Source of the DNA: Bacteroidales bacterium
Lineage (GTDB): Bacteria > Bacteroidota > Bacteroidia > Bacteroidales > UBA932
Length of the DNA: 60,233 bases
Assembly: GCA_024401745.1 (NCBI GenBank)
Contig: JAKSKK010000010.1
Location: forward strand, 1-60,233
Direction of reading: 5' to 3'
Shown: positions 24,862-32,900 of the stretch, one piece after another
How positions within the stretch are numbered: position 1 is the stretch's first letter
Layout of the letters: every line of letters begins with the position of its first letter
Notes under the pieces: model-generated
What the model saw: the letters and a program-made list of their open reading frames with translations, nothing else
The model's database searches: none
Told to the model about the DNA's origin: nothing
Made by a program: the position numbers and the translations under genes

Positions 24862-26283
24862 CTAGTCGTTTGCCATTGCTGATTCAACGTCGTCGGGAGC
24901 GATGGGCAGACGCTTCGAGCCGAGCCTGCGCGCTCCGCCTTCGGTCACCAGGAGGTCGTCCTCGAGGCGTATGCCGCCGAAGTCGTAGTAGTCCGCGAGC
25001 TTGGCGTAGTTCACGAATCCCTTGTCGCTTCCGTCCTTCTTCCAGCTCTCGATGAGGGCGGGGATGAAGTAGATTCCGGGTTCGTCGGTCATCACGTGGC
25101 CGGGCTGGAGCTTGCGCGCCATGCGCAGTGAACCGAGGCCCAGCTGGCTGCTGCGGGTCTGACCTTCGTCGTAGCCCACGAGGTTCTCGCCCAGGTCTTC
25201 CATGTCGTGCACGTCAAGGCCCATGTTGTGGCCGAGCCCGTGAGGCATGAACAGGCCTGCGATGCCCTCTGACACCATGTCGTCGATGTTACCGCGCACC
25301 AGGTCGAGGTCGCGCAGGTTCTCGAGCATGTGGCGGGCAACTGCAAGGTGGCAGTCGCGGTACTCCACACCGGGGCGTGCCATGCTGAATGCCAGTTCGT
25401 TGCACTCGAACACGGTCTGGTATATGTCTCTCTGCTTCTGGGTGAACACTCCTCCGGTGGGGTAGGTTCTCGTGAAGTCCGATGCGTAGTGGATGTTGGT
25501 CTCGGCGCCGGCGTCTATGACCATGAGCTTGCCGGGAGCCACGGGCATCTCGTGCGAGTGGCAGTGGAATATCTCGCCGTGCTGGGTGAGGATGGTGGCG
25601 AAGCTGACGCCCCAGCCATTGGCGAGGGTCACGGCCTCCATATCACCCACTATCTCCTGCTCGATGCGGCCGAGCCTGATGCCCTTGCGGGCTATGGTAT
25701 GCATCTCGTAGCCGAGGTCGCACGCAGCGTCGATGGCTGCGATCTCCCTCTCTTCCTTGATGAGGCGCAGGCCGATCACTGCCTTCACGAATGCCTCCGA
25801 TGCGGCGGGGCAGCCTGCCTTGCCGGCGCTGAAGCAGTCGTCTGCAGGGACTCCGGTGAGCTTTGAGAGCTTGATTGCGTTGTAGTAGCGGCTTGCCGGC
25901 AGGAAGTGTATCCTGCGGCCGGCTGCGCGTGCCTTGGCGATGTACTCGTCGAGCGCGCCGTAGGGTGCGGTCCTGCTCACGCCTACGCCGGCAGCCTGCT
26001 CACTGACCGAGGGCATGGGGCCCATCCAGATGATGTCGTCGACATCGAAGTCGGTCGACCAGATGGTCTCCTCTCCGCTCTCAAGATCGATGGTGGCGGC
26101 GAAGAGGGGCTCGTCTATGCCCCAGAAATACAGCCAGTTGCTGTCCTGACGCCACTTGTAGCCGTTGTCTCTGTACTGTGCGGGAGACTCTGCATTTCCG
26201 ATGAAGAGCAGAATTCCGCTCTCTGAACCCATAGCCTTCACAAGCGCCTGGCGCCTGCTTGTATATACTTGCTTTTCAAACAT
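24862..26283 (-). CDS. pepP: Xaa-Pro aminopeptidase (M24B)
   Basis: A 473-residue protein with an N-terminal aminopeptidase-P domain and a C-terminal creatinase fold. Metal ligands are visible in VIDAGAETNIHYASDFTRT (Asp, Asp), HGLGHNMGLDVHD (His), DEPGIYFIP (Glu) and RLEDDLL (Glu). It removes N-terminal residues before proline, in the cytoplasm since there is no signal peptide. The symbol is by family. Confidence 0.9.
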   Translation of the reverse strand: MFEKQVYTSRRQALVKAMGSESGILLFIGNAESPAQYRDNGYKWRQDSNWLYFWGIDEPLFAATIDLESGEETIWSTDFDVDDIIWMGPMPSVSEQAAGVGVSRTAPYGALDEYIAKARAAGRRIHFLPASRYYNAIKLSKLTGVPADDCFSAGKAGCPAASEAFVKAVIGLRLIKEEREIAAIDAACDLGYEMHTIARKGIRLGRIEQEIVGDMEAVTLANGWGVSFATILTQHGEIFHCHSHEMPVAPGKLMVIDAGAETNIHYASDFTRTYPTGGVFTQKQRDIYQTVFECNELAFSMARPGVEYRDCHLAVARHMLENLRDLDLVRGNIDDMVSEGIAGLFMPHGLGHNMGLDVHDMEDLGENLVGYDEGQTRSSQLGLGSLRMARKLQPGHVMTDEPGIYFIPALIESWKKDGSDKGFVNYAKLADYYDFGGIRLEDDLLVTEGGARRLGSKRLPIAPDDVESAMAND

Positions 26284-26308
26284 ATTCGTATCCGTTGCGA
26301 TATCATAG

Positions 26309-26330
26309 CAAAGATAATTAATTATATTTG
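26309..26330. promoter_or_regulatory. Divergent -7 boxes, pepP and DUF456 genes
   Basis: CAAAGATA (26309-26316) is TATCTTTG on the minus strand, facing the peptidase gene. TATATTTG (26323-26330) faces the DUF456 gene and lies 4 nt before ATG 26335. The -33 boxes are not clear. Confidence 0.5.
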
Positions 26331-26334
26331 CAAT

Positions 26335-26817
26335 ATGACAGTTTTGATAGTATTCGCCATCATTTGTGCGCTCATCGGCCTGGTGGGCAGCATAGTGCCC
26401 GGGCTGCCCGGTCCTCCTATCAGCTGGGTGGGCATGCTGCTCGTGTATTTCTCGTCTCAGACGGCAGACAATCCCATGACTCTCACCTTCCTTTTCGTGT
26501 GGCTTGCCATAACCATCGTCGTGACGGTGCTCGACTATGTGGTCCCGGCCTGGTTCACCAAGGTGACCGGAGGCAACAAGGGTGCTTCCATAGGTGCCAT
26601 AGTCGGTCTGTTCGCAGGAATGTTCATTCCTCCCGTGGGAATGATCGTGGGCTCGCTCATTGGAGCGTTCCTCGGTGACTTCCTGGTTCAGGACCGTGGC
26701 GTATGGGCTTCGTTCAAGGCCAGCATAGGTGCCTTCCTGGGCTTCATCTGCGGCACCGGAATGAAGCTGATCGTGAGCGGTGTGATGGCATACGAGATTT
26801 TCAAGTTCGCATTCTGA
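26335..26817 (+). CDS. DUF456 family membrane protein
   Basis: 160 residues from ATG 26335, which lies directly after a -7 box; an earlier in-frame ATG at 26269 would sit inside the divergent gene. Four or so hydrophobic, glycine-rich segments include GLVGSIVPGLPGPPISWVG and the paired GASIGAIVGLFAGMFIPPVG and IGAFLGDFL repeats, the signature of DUF456. Function is unknown. Its stop overlaps the next ATG (TGATG). Confidence 0.85.
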   Translation: MTVLIVFAIICALIGLVGSIVPGLPGPPISWVGMLLVYFSSQTADNPMTLTFLFVWLAITIVVTVLDYVVPAWFTKVTGGNKGASIGAIVGLFAGMFIPPVGMIVGSLIGAFLGDFLVQDRGVWASFKASIGAFLGFICGTGMKLIVSGVMAYEIFKFAF

Positions 26818-27989
26818 TGGTCTGGAACATTCTTCTTGTGCTTGTGTTCCTGCTTGCCCCCGCAGCAGTCCTGTGGCTTTGCAGGCGTGTGCGCTGGGTG
26901 GGCAAGATAGGCCCGGTGCTGATCCTGTACCTCCTGGGTATTCTGTTAGGAAACATAGGGCTCGTGCCCGGGCTGAGCCTGCCGTCCGGCGCCGCCGGAA
27001 TTCAGGACATCCTGAGCAGTGCGATGGTGCCCATAGCCATCCCCCTGATGCTGCTGGGCTGCACTTTCAAGAAGAGTGAGACCCGCAGCCAGGTGCTGGC
27101 CCTCTTCACCGGAATGATCGCGGTAGTGCTGGCCGTCATGGCCGGATACCTCGTCTTCGGCAGGACCATCGACGCCTCCGCCAGCGGAGCCGACACTGCC
27201 GCCAACATAGGCGGAATGCTCACCGGCGTGTACACCGGCGGAACCATCAACCTGGCATCGCTGAAGAGCATGCTGGGCGTCTCAGAGGAGACCTTCCTGC
27301 TCCTCAACGGCTACGACATGGTCATCAGCTTCCTGTACCTGATGTTCCTGGTGGCCATAGGCATAAAGCTCTTCCGCAGGTTCCTTCCCAACGAGACCCC
27401 GCACGACGAGTCGGTCAGCGTGGCTCAGGAGGAGAACCCCTACAAGGGCCTCGGCACCCGCAGCGGCCTCATAACTCTCGCTAAGCTCATCGGCATCGTG
27501 GCAGTGGTGTGCGGTGCGGCATACGGAGTGACCCTGCTCTTCCCCAAGGCTCCGTTCATGACTGTGTTCATACTGGCGCTCACGACCTTCGGCATAGCGG
27601 CTTCCTTCATTCCCAAGGTGCGCGCCCTGCCTTACGCCTACGACGTGGGCATGTACTGCATATACGTGTTCTGCATAGTGGTGGCATCCATGGCCAACCT
27701 CAAGAACCTGAACATGCAGGGAGGACTTGCCATACTCGGATACCTCACGCTCGTGATCTTCGGCTCGCTGCTGCTGCAGGTGCTGTTCGCGAAGCTGCTG
27801 CGCATCGACTCCGACACCATGGTGGTAAGCTCAGTGACCTTCATCTGCTCGCCTCCGTTCGTGCCCATGATAGCAGCGGCAATGAAAAACCGCCGCGTGA
27901 TCGTGGCGGGTCTTTCAATAGGCATCATAGGATATGCAGTGGGCAACTACCTGGGATTCATCATCTCCAGGCTGCTCGCGCTGCTGTAG
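26817..27989 (+). CDS. DUF819 family multi-pass membrane protein
   Basis: 390 residues from ATG 26817, coupled to the previous stop; the frame is open further left but lies inside the DUF456 gene. It has about 10-12 hydrophobic segments, with GNIGLVPGLSLP, GCTFKKSETRSQVLALF and the GGMLTGVYTGGTINLASL block typical of DUF819 (YjcL-like). Function is unknown; the fold suggests a transporter with two inverted halves. Confidence 0.85.
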   Translation: MVWNILLVLVFLLAPAAVLWLCRRVRWVGKIGPVLILYLLGILLGNIGLVPGLSLPSGAAGIQDILSSAMVPIAIPLMLLGCTFKKSETRSQVLALFTGMIAVVLAVMAGYLVFGRTIDASASGADTAANIGGMLTGVYTGGTINLASLKSMLGVSEETFLLLNGYDMVISFLYLMFLVAIGIKLFRRFLPNETPHDESVSVAQEENPYKGLGTRSGLITLAKLIGIVAVVCGAAYGVTLLFPKAPFMTVFILALTTFGIAASFIPKVRALPYAYDVGMYCIYVFCIVVASMANLKNLNMQGGLAILGYLTLVIFGSLLLQVLFAKLLRIDSDTMVVSSVTFICSPPFVPMIAAAMKNRRVIVAGLSIGIIGYAVGNYLGFIISRLLALL

Positions 27990-27990
27990 A

Positions 27991-28575
27991 TCAGTCGAAT
28001 ATCACTCCTGGGTTGGTGGCACTCGGGCTCGCCCATTCGATTCCGTGCCTTGCCAGCGCTGCTTTCTTGGCTGACCAGTAGGAGTAGCAGAATCCCATTC
28101 CGCGGGGCTCTCCCTTAAGTTCCTCGTCCACTTCCTTCTCGACCTCGTAGATCACCTTCTCCCATTCGGGGCTGCGTTCTACGTTGTCGAACCTCAGGTG
28201 GCGGTTGTACTTGCGGCAGAATGCGTTAACCGAGACGAGAGGGTTCAGGTAGTCCTTGAGCCTTTCGATGTCCTTTTCGATGTCCTGCCTGCGGGTCTCG
28301 CATCCTTCGGCCTGGTCATAGATAGAGAGCTGATACTCTCTCATCCTGAGGCTGAAACGGGGGATGTCCAGCTCGCTGATGCAGTCAGCGAAGTGCCCGA
28401 TGAGGTCCACGCGGTTGGCGGCGTTCACCTCCTCGTCAAAGTCCAGGGGAAGGGCCACGAGCTTCTCGTAGGCCTCGGGAACCAGCTGGAGGTTCTTCCA
28501 GCGGGCATTGTTGTCTGCGTCATTCTTGGCTATTGCCTTGCAGAGCTTGAGCATTTCCTTCATTTGCTTCTTCAT
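27991..28575 (-). CDS. Small unknown protein at the end of the kinase cassette
   Basis: 194 residues from ATG 28575. The frame stays open to 28728, giving a lipoprotein-like leader (FACCSS), but that would overlap the DUF1963 gene by about 140 nt, so the shorter form is preferred. It is highly charged and mostly helical, with a coiled-coil-like stretch (DIEKDIERLKDYL) and an aromatic C-terminal part (GFCYSYWSAKKAAL ending NPGVIFD). No family is recognised. It follows the DUF1963 gene by 10 nt and is the last gene of the cassette. Confidence 0.65.
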   Translation of the reverse strand: MKKQMKEMLKLCKAIAKNDADNNARWKNLQLVPEAYEKLVALPLDFDEEVNAANRVDLIGHFADCISELDIPRFSLRMREYQLSIYDQAEGCETRRQDIEKDIERLKDYLNPLVSVNAFCRKYNRHLRFDNVERSPEWEKVIYEVEKEVDEELKGEPRGMGFCYSYWSAKKAALARHGIEWASPSATNPGVIFD

Positions 28576-28585
28576 GTTCAGTGAA

Positions 28586-29209
28586 TCAGAATGAGTGTAG
28601 GTAACATTTTGTGTACTGGAATCTGCGTTCCTCAAGGTCCTGGGGCTGGAGCAGCATGCAAAGCATGCCACAGTCATAAAAACGAAGGCCCCAGTCATCG
28701 TTTTCGTCAATCTGTAAAAGGCTGACATAATCGTGATATTGTTCGTTTATTTCCTGCAGGTACGGTCTGCCCAGCAGGCGGGTGTCGTCTGACGTATCGT
28801 CGCATTTCCTGAATGATATGGCTTCGGCAGGCATGCAGGCCGGGGTGCCGTCGTCATATACGGTAACGTGCGTGTGCAGGGTGCCGCAGTCCTTGCTGTA
28901 CAGCACCTTGAAGAATGGTGCCTGCCACTCTCCCATGCCGGGGTTGCACTCGGCTTCGGGGTTGCCGAGGAAGTAGTCCAGCGAGCCGAAGAACCAGAGC
29001 ATGCCTTCGTGGGGGAGCAGGCCCTCGGTGTCAAGTTCCGCCAGCTCTTCGCAGCGTATCTGGCAGATGAAGGTGAGAGGGTCGCTGTAGTCCTCGTCTA
29101 TTGGGACCTCAGGGTATTCCAGCGACTCCGGCATGTCGGGAAAGCCCCACCACTTGCTCCTGCCGGTGAGGTCCTCGTCCGTTTTCCTGAATTCCAGTGC
29201 TATTGCCAT
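28586..29209 (-). CDS. DUF1963 (YwqG-like) domain protein
   Basis: A 207-residue protein matching the DUF1963 pattern: KWWGFPDMPESLEYP near the N-terminus, PLTFICQIRCEELAELD, MLWFFGSLDYF, and a C-terminal MLCMLLQPQDLEERRFQ. The family's biochemistry is unknown, though its members often accompany signalling or polymorphic-toxin genes. It lies 12 nt downstream of the PP2C gene. It could be a substrate-recognition or immunity-like partner; that is speculation. Confidence 0.8.
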   Translation of the reverse strand: MAIALEFRKTDEDLTGRSKWWGFPDMPESLEYPEVPIDEDYSDPLTFICQIRCEELAELDTEGLLPHEGMLWFFGSLDYFLGNPEAECNPGMGEWQAPFFKVLYSKDCGTLHTHVTVYDDGTPACMPAEAISFRKCDDTSDDTRLLGRPYLQEINEQYHDYVSLLQIDENDDWGLRFYDCGMLCMLLQPQDLEERRFQYTKCYLHSF

Positions 29210-29221
29210 ACTGTCTGATAA

Positions 29222-29995
29222 TCAAGCCCATGCATCGAAGCGGCCGTCGTCGTCGGGCCCTTCCGCACTGGCAAAGTCTCCGCCGCCGATGACGGCGGCT
29301 ATTATGCTTATATTGTCGCTGGAGCCGTTCTCCTCAGCCCAGTCCAGCAGGTCCTCAGCGGGCCTTGGCGAGTTGGTGAGCCAGTACTCCAGGGTGTCGT
29401 CGTCGGCAACGTCGCCCAGGCCGTCGGAGCACACGAGCACTATGTCGTCGTCCCTGAGCCTCTCGGTGATCTCGAACACGGCCAGAGTGGTCTCGGTGCC
29501 TCCTCCTATGCAGTTCGTCAGTGCACCGTCGGGGTTCTCGTCGTCGTATGATATCTGCTGGATGAGCCCGTCGCGGAAGATGTAGGTCCTGCTGTCGCCG
29601 GCATTGACCAGCCATGCGTGGCCGTTCAGCCATACTATGCCGGAGAGGGTGCAGCCCATGGGCTTCTCCTGCTGCTCGTACCTGGCCATGTCGTTCATCT
29701 TGATGCTGACGTACTTCACCTCGCGGGTGAACTCCTCGGCAAAGTTCTCGGGGTCGATGTCGCCGAAGTGGAAGCATTCGCGCAGGTGCTCCATCAGCAT
29801 GCTGCTGGCCATCTCGCCCCTGTCGTGACCGCCCATTCCGTCGGCCACAAGCAGGTAGAAGTAGCCGTCGTCATCGATGCTGACGGGCGTGGATATCTTC
29901 TCGTCGCGCAGCAGTATGCCGCCCAGCGAGACCATGTCCTCGTTGTTGCCGCGGACGCATCCGCAGTCGCATATCGCATTGATGTTCAGCTTCAT
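29222..29995 (-). CDS. PP2C-family Ser/Thr protein phosphatase
   Basis: 257 residues from ATG 29995, whose ATGA overlaps the FHA stop. Metal-site motifs are complete: RGNNEDMV (15-22), ADGMGGHDRGEMAS (51-64), VNAGDSRTY and CSDGLGDVADD. Bacterial PP2C enzymes remove phosphate from Ser/Thr on targets of partner kinases. The kinase is encoded three genes upstream in the same cassette, so this is its likely eraser. No signal or membrane segment, so it is cytoplasmic. Confidence 0.92.
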   Translation of the reverse strand: MKLNINAICDCGCVRGNNEDMVSLGGILLRDEKISTPVSIDDDGYFYLLVADGMGGHDRGEMASSMLMEHLRECFHFGDIDPENFAEEFTREVKYVSIKMNDMARYEQQEKPMGCTLSGIVWLNGHAWLVNAGDSRTYIFRDGLIQQISYDDENPDGALTNCIGGGTETTLAVFEITERLRDDDIVLVCSDGLGDVADDDTLEYWLTNSPRPAEDLLDWAEENGSSDNISIIAAVIGGGDFASAEGPDDDGRFDAWA

Positions 29996-30456
29996 TGCTC
30001 TACGGTGAATTTGCTGGTCGCTATCTTGACGCTGCTTCCGGCAGCGATGTCGTGCCATTCGTCCTTGGGCAGTCTGTGCCCGTCGACGAATGTGCCGTTG
30101 GTGCTTCCGAAGTCACGTATCTGCCACTTTCCTGACAGGCGGCGCAGTTCTCCGTGCTTCCTTGAGACGTATTGCATGGCGGCAAGCTCGGGATAGATTC
30201 CGCCGTCGCGCCCGAACACACCTTCGCGGAGGGGCAGCCTGAGCCCATCCCCGACAAGGAACAGAGCCTTTTCTGCTGCAGGCTTTGCCTTGAAGTACTC
30301 CTCAGCGCTCACAAGGTCGGCTCCGCAGGCCGGGCATTCGGTCCCGCGCGCAGGCTTGTGGCAGTCGGGGCAGAAGTGCAGCTCCTTGCCGCACTGGTCG
30401 CAGAACCAGCTGTCGTCCGGGATCTCCGCCCGGCAGAAAGGACATTTCATGCTCAT
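29992..30456 (-). CDS. Zinc-ribbon plus FHA-domain protein
   Basis: A 154-residue protein. The N-terminal third has two zinc ribbons (CPFC/CDQC and CPDC/CPAC). The rest is an FHA domain with GRDGG (82-86), SRKHGEL (98-104) and GSTNGTFVDG (117-126), the residues that bind phosphothreonine. It is the reader of the cassette. The ATG overlaps the end of the AAA gene, and its stop overlaps the PP2C start, so reader and eraser are probably made in step. Confidence 0.92.
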   Translation of the reverse strand: MSMKCPFCRAEIPDDSWFCDQCGKELHFCPDCHKPARGTECPACGADLVSAEEYFKAKPAAEKALFLVGDGLRLPLREGVFGRDGGIYPELAAMQYVSRKHGELRRLSGKWQIRDFGSTNGTFVDGHRLPKDEWHDIAAGSSVKIATSKFTVEQ

Positions 30457-32900
30457 ATTATGTCTTCGGGTTTGATTGTCTTGAGTTCTTCTATGCTTGC
30501 GTCCTCGACGTCCAGCAGGCGCAGAGCCATGTTGTTCCGCACGTCGTCCAGCAGGTTCCTCACCTCGCGTGCGTTGGCGAAGTCATAGCCTCTGTGGTCG
30601 TAGATGTCCTGAAGCTTTGCGGCCACGGCCTGCCTTGACTCCTCGGGGAGTATGAAGCCCTGCCTGCCGCACTGCAGCTCGAATATCTTCAGCATATCAT
30701 CGGGCCTGTAGTCCTCGAACTCTATGCTGTTGCGGAAGCGTGACTTCAGGCCTGAATTCGCGTCCAGGAAGTCCTGCATCTCCTTGGTGTAGCCCGCGGC
30801 GATGCACACGAACTTGCCTTTGTAGTTCTCCAGCATGGGCACAAGGGTGTTGATGCACTCCTGGCCGAAGTTGTCGTTGGTCCCGTTCACCAGAGAGTAG
30901 GCCTCGTCGATGAACAGCACACCGCCCATGGCGCTCATGACCACGTCCTTGGTCTTCGTGGCCGTCTGGCCCTGGAATCCTGCCACCATGTCGTCGCGGC
31001 CCACTTCCACGACGTCGGCGCGGGGGATGAGCTTCATTGCATGGAGCATCTTTCCCATCAGGCGGGCAACGGTGGTCTTGCCGGTTCCGGGATTGCCGAG
31101 GAAGAGGTAGTGGCCCACGCACACGTCGGGGGTGCGGCTCTCGGCCTGGGCGAGCTTCAGCTCCCTGTTGACCGATGCCACAAGGCGGCGTATGTTGGTC
31201 TTCACGCCCTCCAGTCCTATGAGGGAGTCAAGCTCCTCCATCACGTCCTTGAGCTTTACCTCGGTGCCGGCATCCTTTCCTGCTATATCGCTGTAAATCA
31301 AAAGCTTACCCTCGCTTGCTATGGCTTCATCGCTCATGGTGCGTATGCGTTCGCGGCGGCGTTCCTCAGCCTTCCTCAGGGCGTTGCGCACGTCGCGGGC
31401 ATTGCCGAAGTTCTCGGAGCGCATGTTGTACATCTTCTCCATCTCGACATGGAGCTTGTCGGAAGCCTCGGAGTCGAGGGTATAGCCGTCCTTGCCGGCC
31501 ATAGAGCGGTAGATCTGCTCCAGTTCGGCGGCGTTGTAGTCGGGGAAGTCGATGGTCTTGTTGAACCTGGATTCCAGGCCGGAATTCGCCTTCATGAAGT
31601 CGCGCATCTCGCGGCTGTAGCCGGCCAGGATGCACACGAAGTCGCCCCTGCGGTTCTCTACGATGGGGAGCAGCTTGTCGATGGCGGCCTGCCCGAACTG
31701 CCCGTCGTTGAGGCCGTAAGCCTCGTCGATGAAGAGTATTCCGCCCATGGCCTTGTCGACGGCCTGCTGGACGTTGCGCTCCGATCCGCCAATCACGTCG
31801 GCTATCAGGTCCTTGCCTGCGAGTTCCACGAACTGGCCCTTTGGCAGTATGCCCAGCGCGCCGAGCACGTCGGCGAATATGCGGGCGATGGTGGTCTTGC
31901 CCGTGCCGGGGTTGCCGGTGAAGACGTAGTGGTCCTCTATGCGCATTGTGCCGCCGCAGCGCTTTGCATCCTTGATGGAGTCGATTATGCCGTGTATCTC
32001 CTTCTTGACGTTCTCCATGCCCACGAAGCCGTCCAGTTCCTTCCATATCTCCTCGTCGCTGCGGGGCTCGAACACTTTACCGGTGATGTCGCCTGCATGA
32101 ACTGACCTGTGCCCTGCCGATACGGCGTTCACTGCCAGTTCCTGGGCCACGAAGGTGGCCAGGTGGCCGTTCACAGGGCCGTTCCCGTCTTCGCGGCATA
32201 TCCATCTGATGCGCTTGGCCAGCTTCTCGGCGGCATCGGGCTCCACGCCCATTCCGAAGTCGTCCTTGAGTTTGCTGACGGTGAGGGCGCTGATTTCATC
32301 CTCTTCCATTCCGTTGAGGAAGAAGCGGAACTCGAACAGGGACGCGGTGTCGGGGTTCTTCTCAAGGAACGGCTCAAGGCCTTTCCTGAGGCCGCAGAGG
32401 AACACGGTGGGGACGGTAGAGGGGGAGGACTTCATCCTCGAGAAGAGCTTGTCGAGCTGCCCCACGCTCGTCGAGAACTCTCCGGGCACCAGCTTCTGGG
32501 CATTGGTGATCACGAGCACGCCCTTCTCTATCTTCTTGATATTGGCGTCGAAGGCCTGCATCCAGCTGCCTATCTCGGCAGCATCCACCACCTTGGGACT
32601 GGCGTCGGAGACGTAGTTCTCCTTCAGCAGTATCTTGAAAAGCTCGCCGCTCAGGAAATTCTTGCCCGTGCCGGCATCGCCCATGATGACGCAGTCCATG
32701 CCTATCCTTGCCTTGCCGCCAAGCTGGTGCAGGCGGGAGGCCACGGATGCCCGTCCGGTGAACTTCTCAAGTTCCGGCTCGATGCACTTCTTGCCTATGA
32801 AGCCCTTGTACTTCTCTTCTTCGGGCATGGGCGCTCCGCAATGCCTGCAGAACCTTGCCTCGGGCCTGTTGTCAGTGTTGCAACTATTGCACTTCGCCAT
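30453..32900 (-). CDS. Zinc-ribbon protein with three AAA ATPase domains (CbbX/SpoVK/EccA-like)
   Basis: An 815-residue protein. It starts with a zinc ribbon (CNSC ... CRHC, 4-21). AAA1 has GDAGTGKN (74-81), but the Walker B region reads VLVITNAQ, lacking the usual DE. AAA2 (GNPGTGKTT, about 327) and AAA3 (GNPGTGKTT, about 601) are complete, with near-duplicate DEAYGL/DEAYSL, AGYSREM/AGYTKEM and ANSGLESRF/ANSGLKSRF. AAA2 and AAA3 match the CbbX family, whose members remodel Rubisco or serve type VII secretion. Here it probably remodels a target of the kinase system. It lies between the kinase and the FHA gene. Confidence 0.9.
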   Translation of the reverse strand: MAKCNSCNTDNRPEARFCRHCGAPMPEEEKYKGFIGKKCIEPELEKFTGRASVASRLHQLGGKARIGMDCVIMGDAGTGKNFLSGELFKILLKENYVSDASPKVVDAAEIGSWMQAFDANIKKIEKGVLVITNAQKLVPGEFSTSVGQLDKLFSRMKSSPSTVPTVFLCGLRKGLEPFLEKNPDTASLFEFRFFLNGMEEDEISALTVSKLKDDFGMGVEPDAAEKLAKRIRWICREDGNGPVNGHLATFVAQELAVNAVSAGHRSVHAGDITGKVFEPRSDEEIWKELDGFVGMENVKKEIHGIIDSIKDAKRCGGTMRIEDHYVFTGNPGTGKTTIARIFADVLGALGILPKGQFVELAGKDLIADVIGGSERNVQQAVDKAMGGILFIDEAYGLNDGQFGQAAIDKLLPIVENRRGDFVCILAGYSREMRDFMKANSGLESRFNKTIDFPDYNAAELEQIYRSMAGKDGYTLDSEASDKLHVEMEKMYNMRSENFGNARDVRNALRKAEERRRERIRTMSDEAIASEGKLLIYSDIAGKDAGTEVKLKDVMEELDSLIGLEGVKTNIRRLVASVNRELKLAQAESRTPDVCVGHYLFLGNPGTGKTTVARLMGKMLHAMKLIPRADVVEVGRDDMVAGFQGQTATKTKDVVMSAMGGVLFIDEAYSLVNGTNDNFGQECINTLVPMLENYKGKFVCIAAGYTKEMQDFLDANSGLKSRFRNSIEFEDYRPDDMLKIFELQCGRQGFILPEESRQAVAAKLQDIYDHRGYDFANAREVRNLLDDVRNNMALRLLDVEDASIEELKTIKPEDII

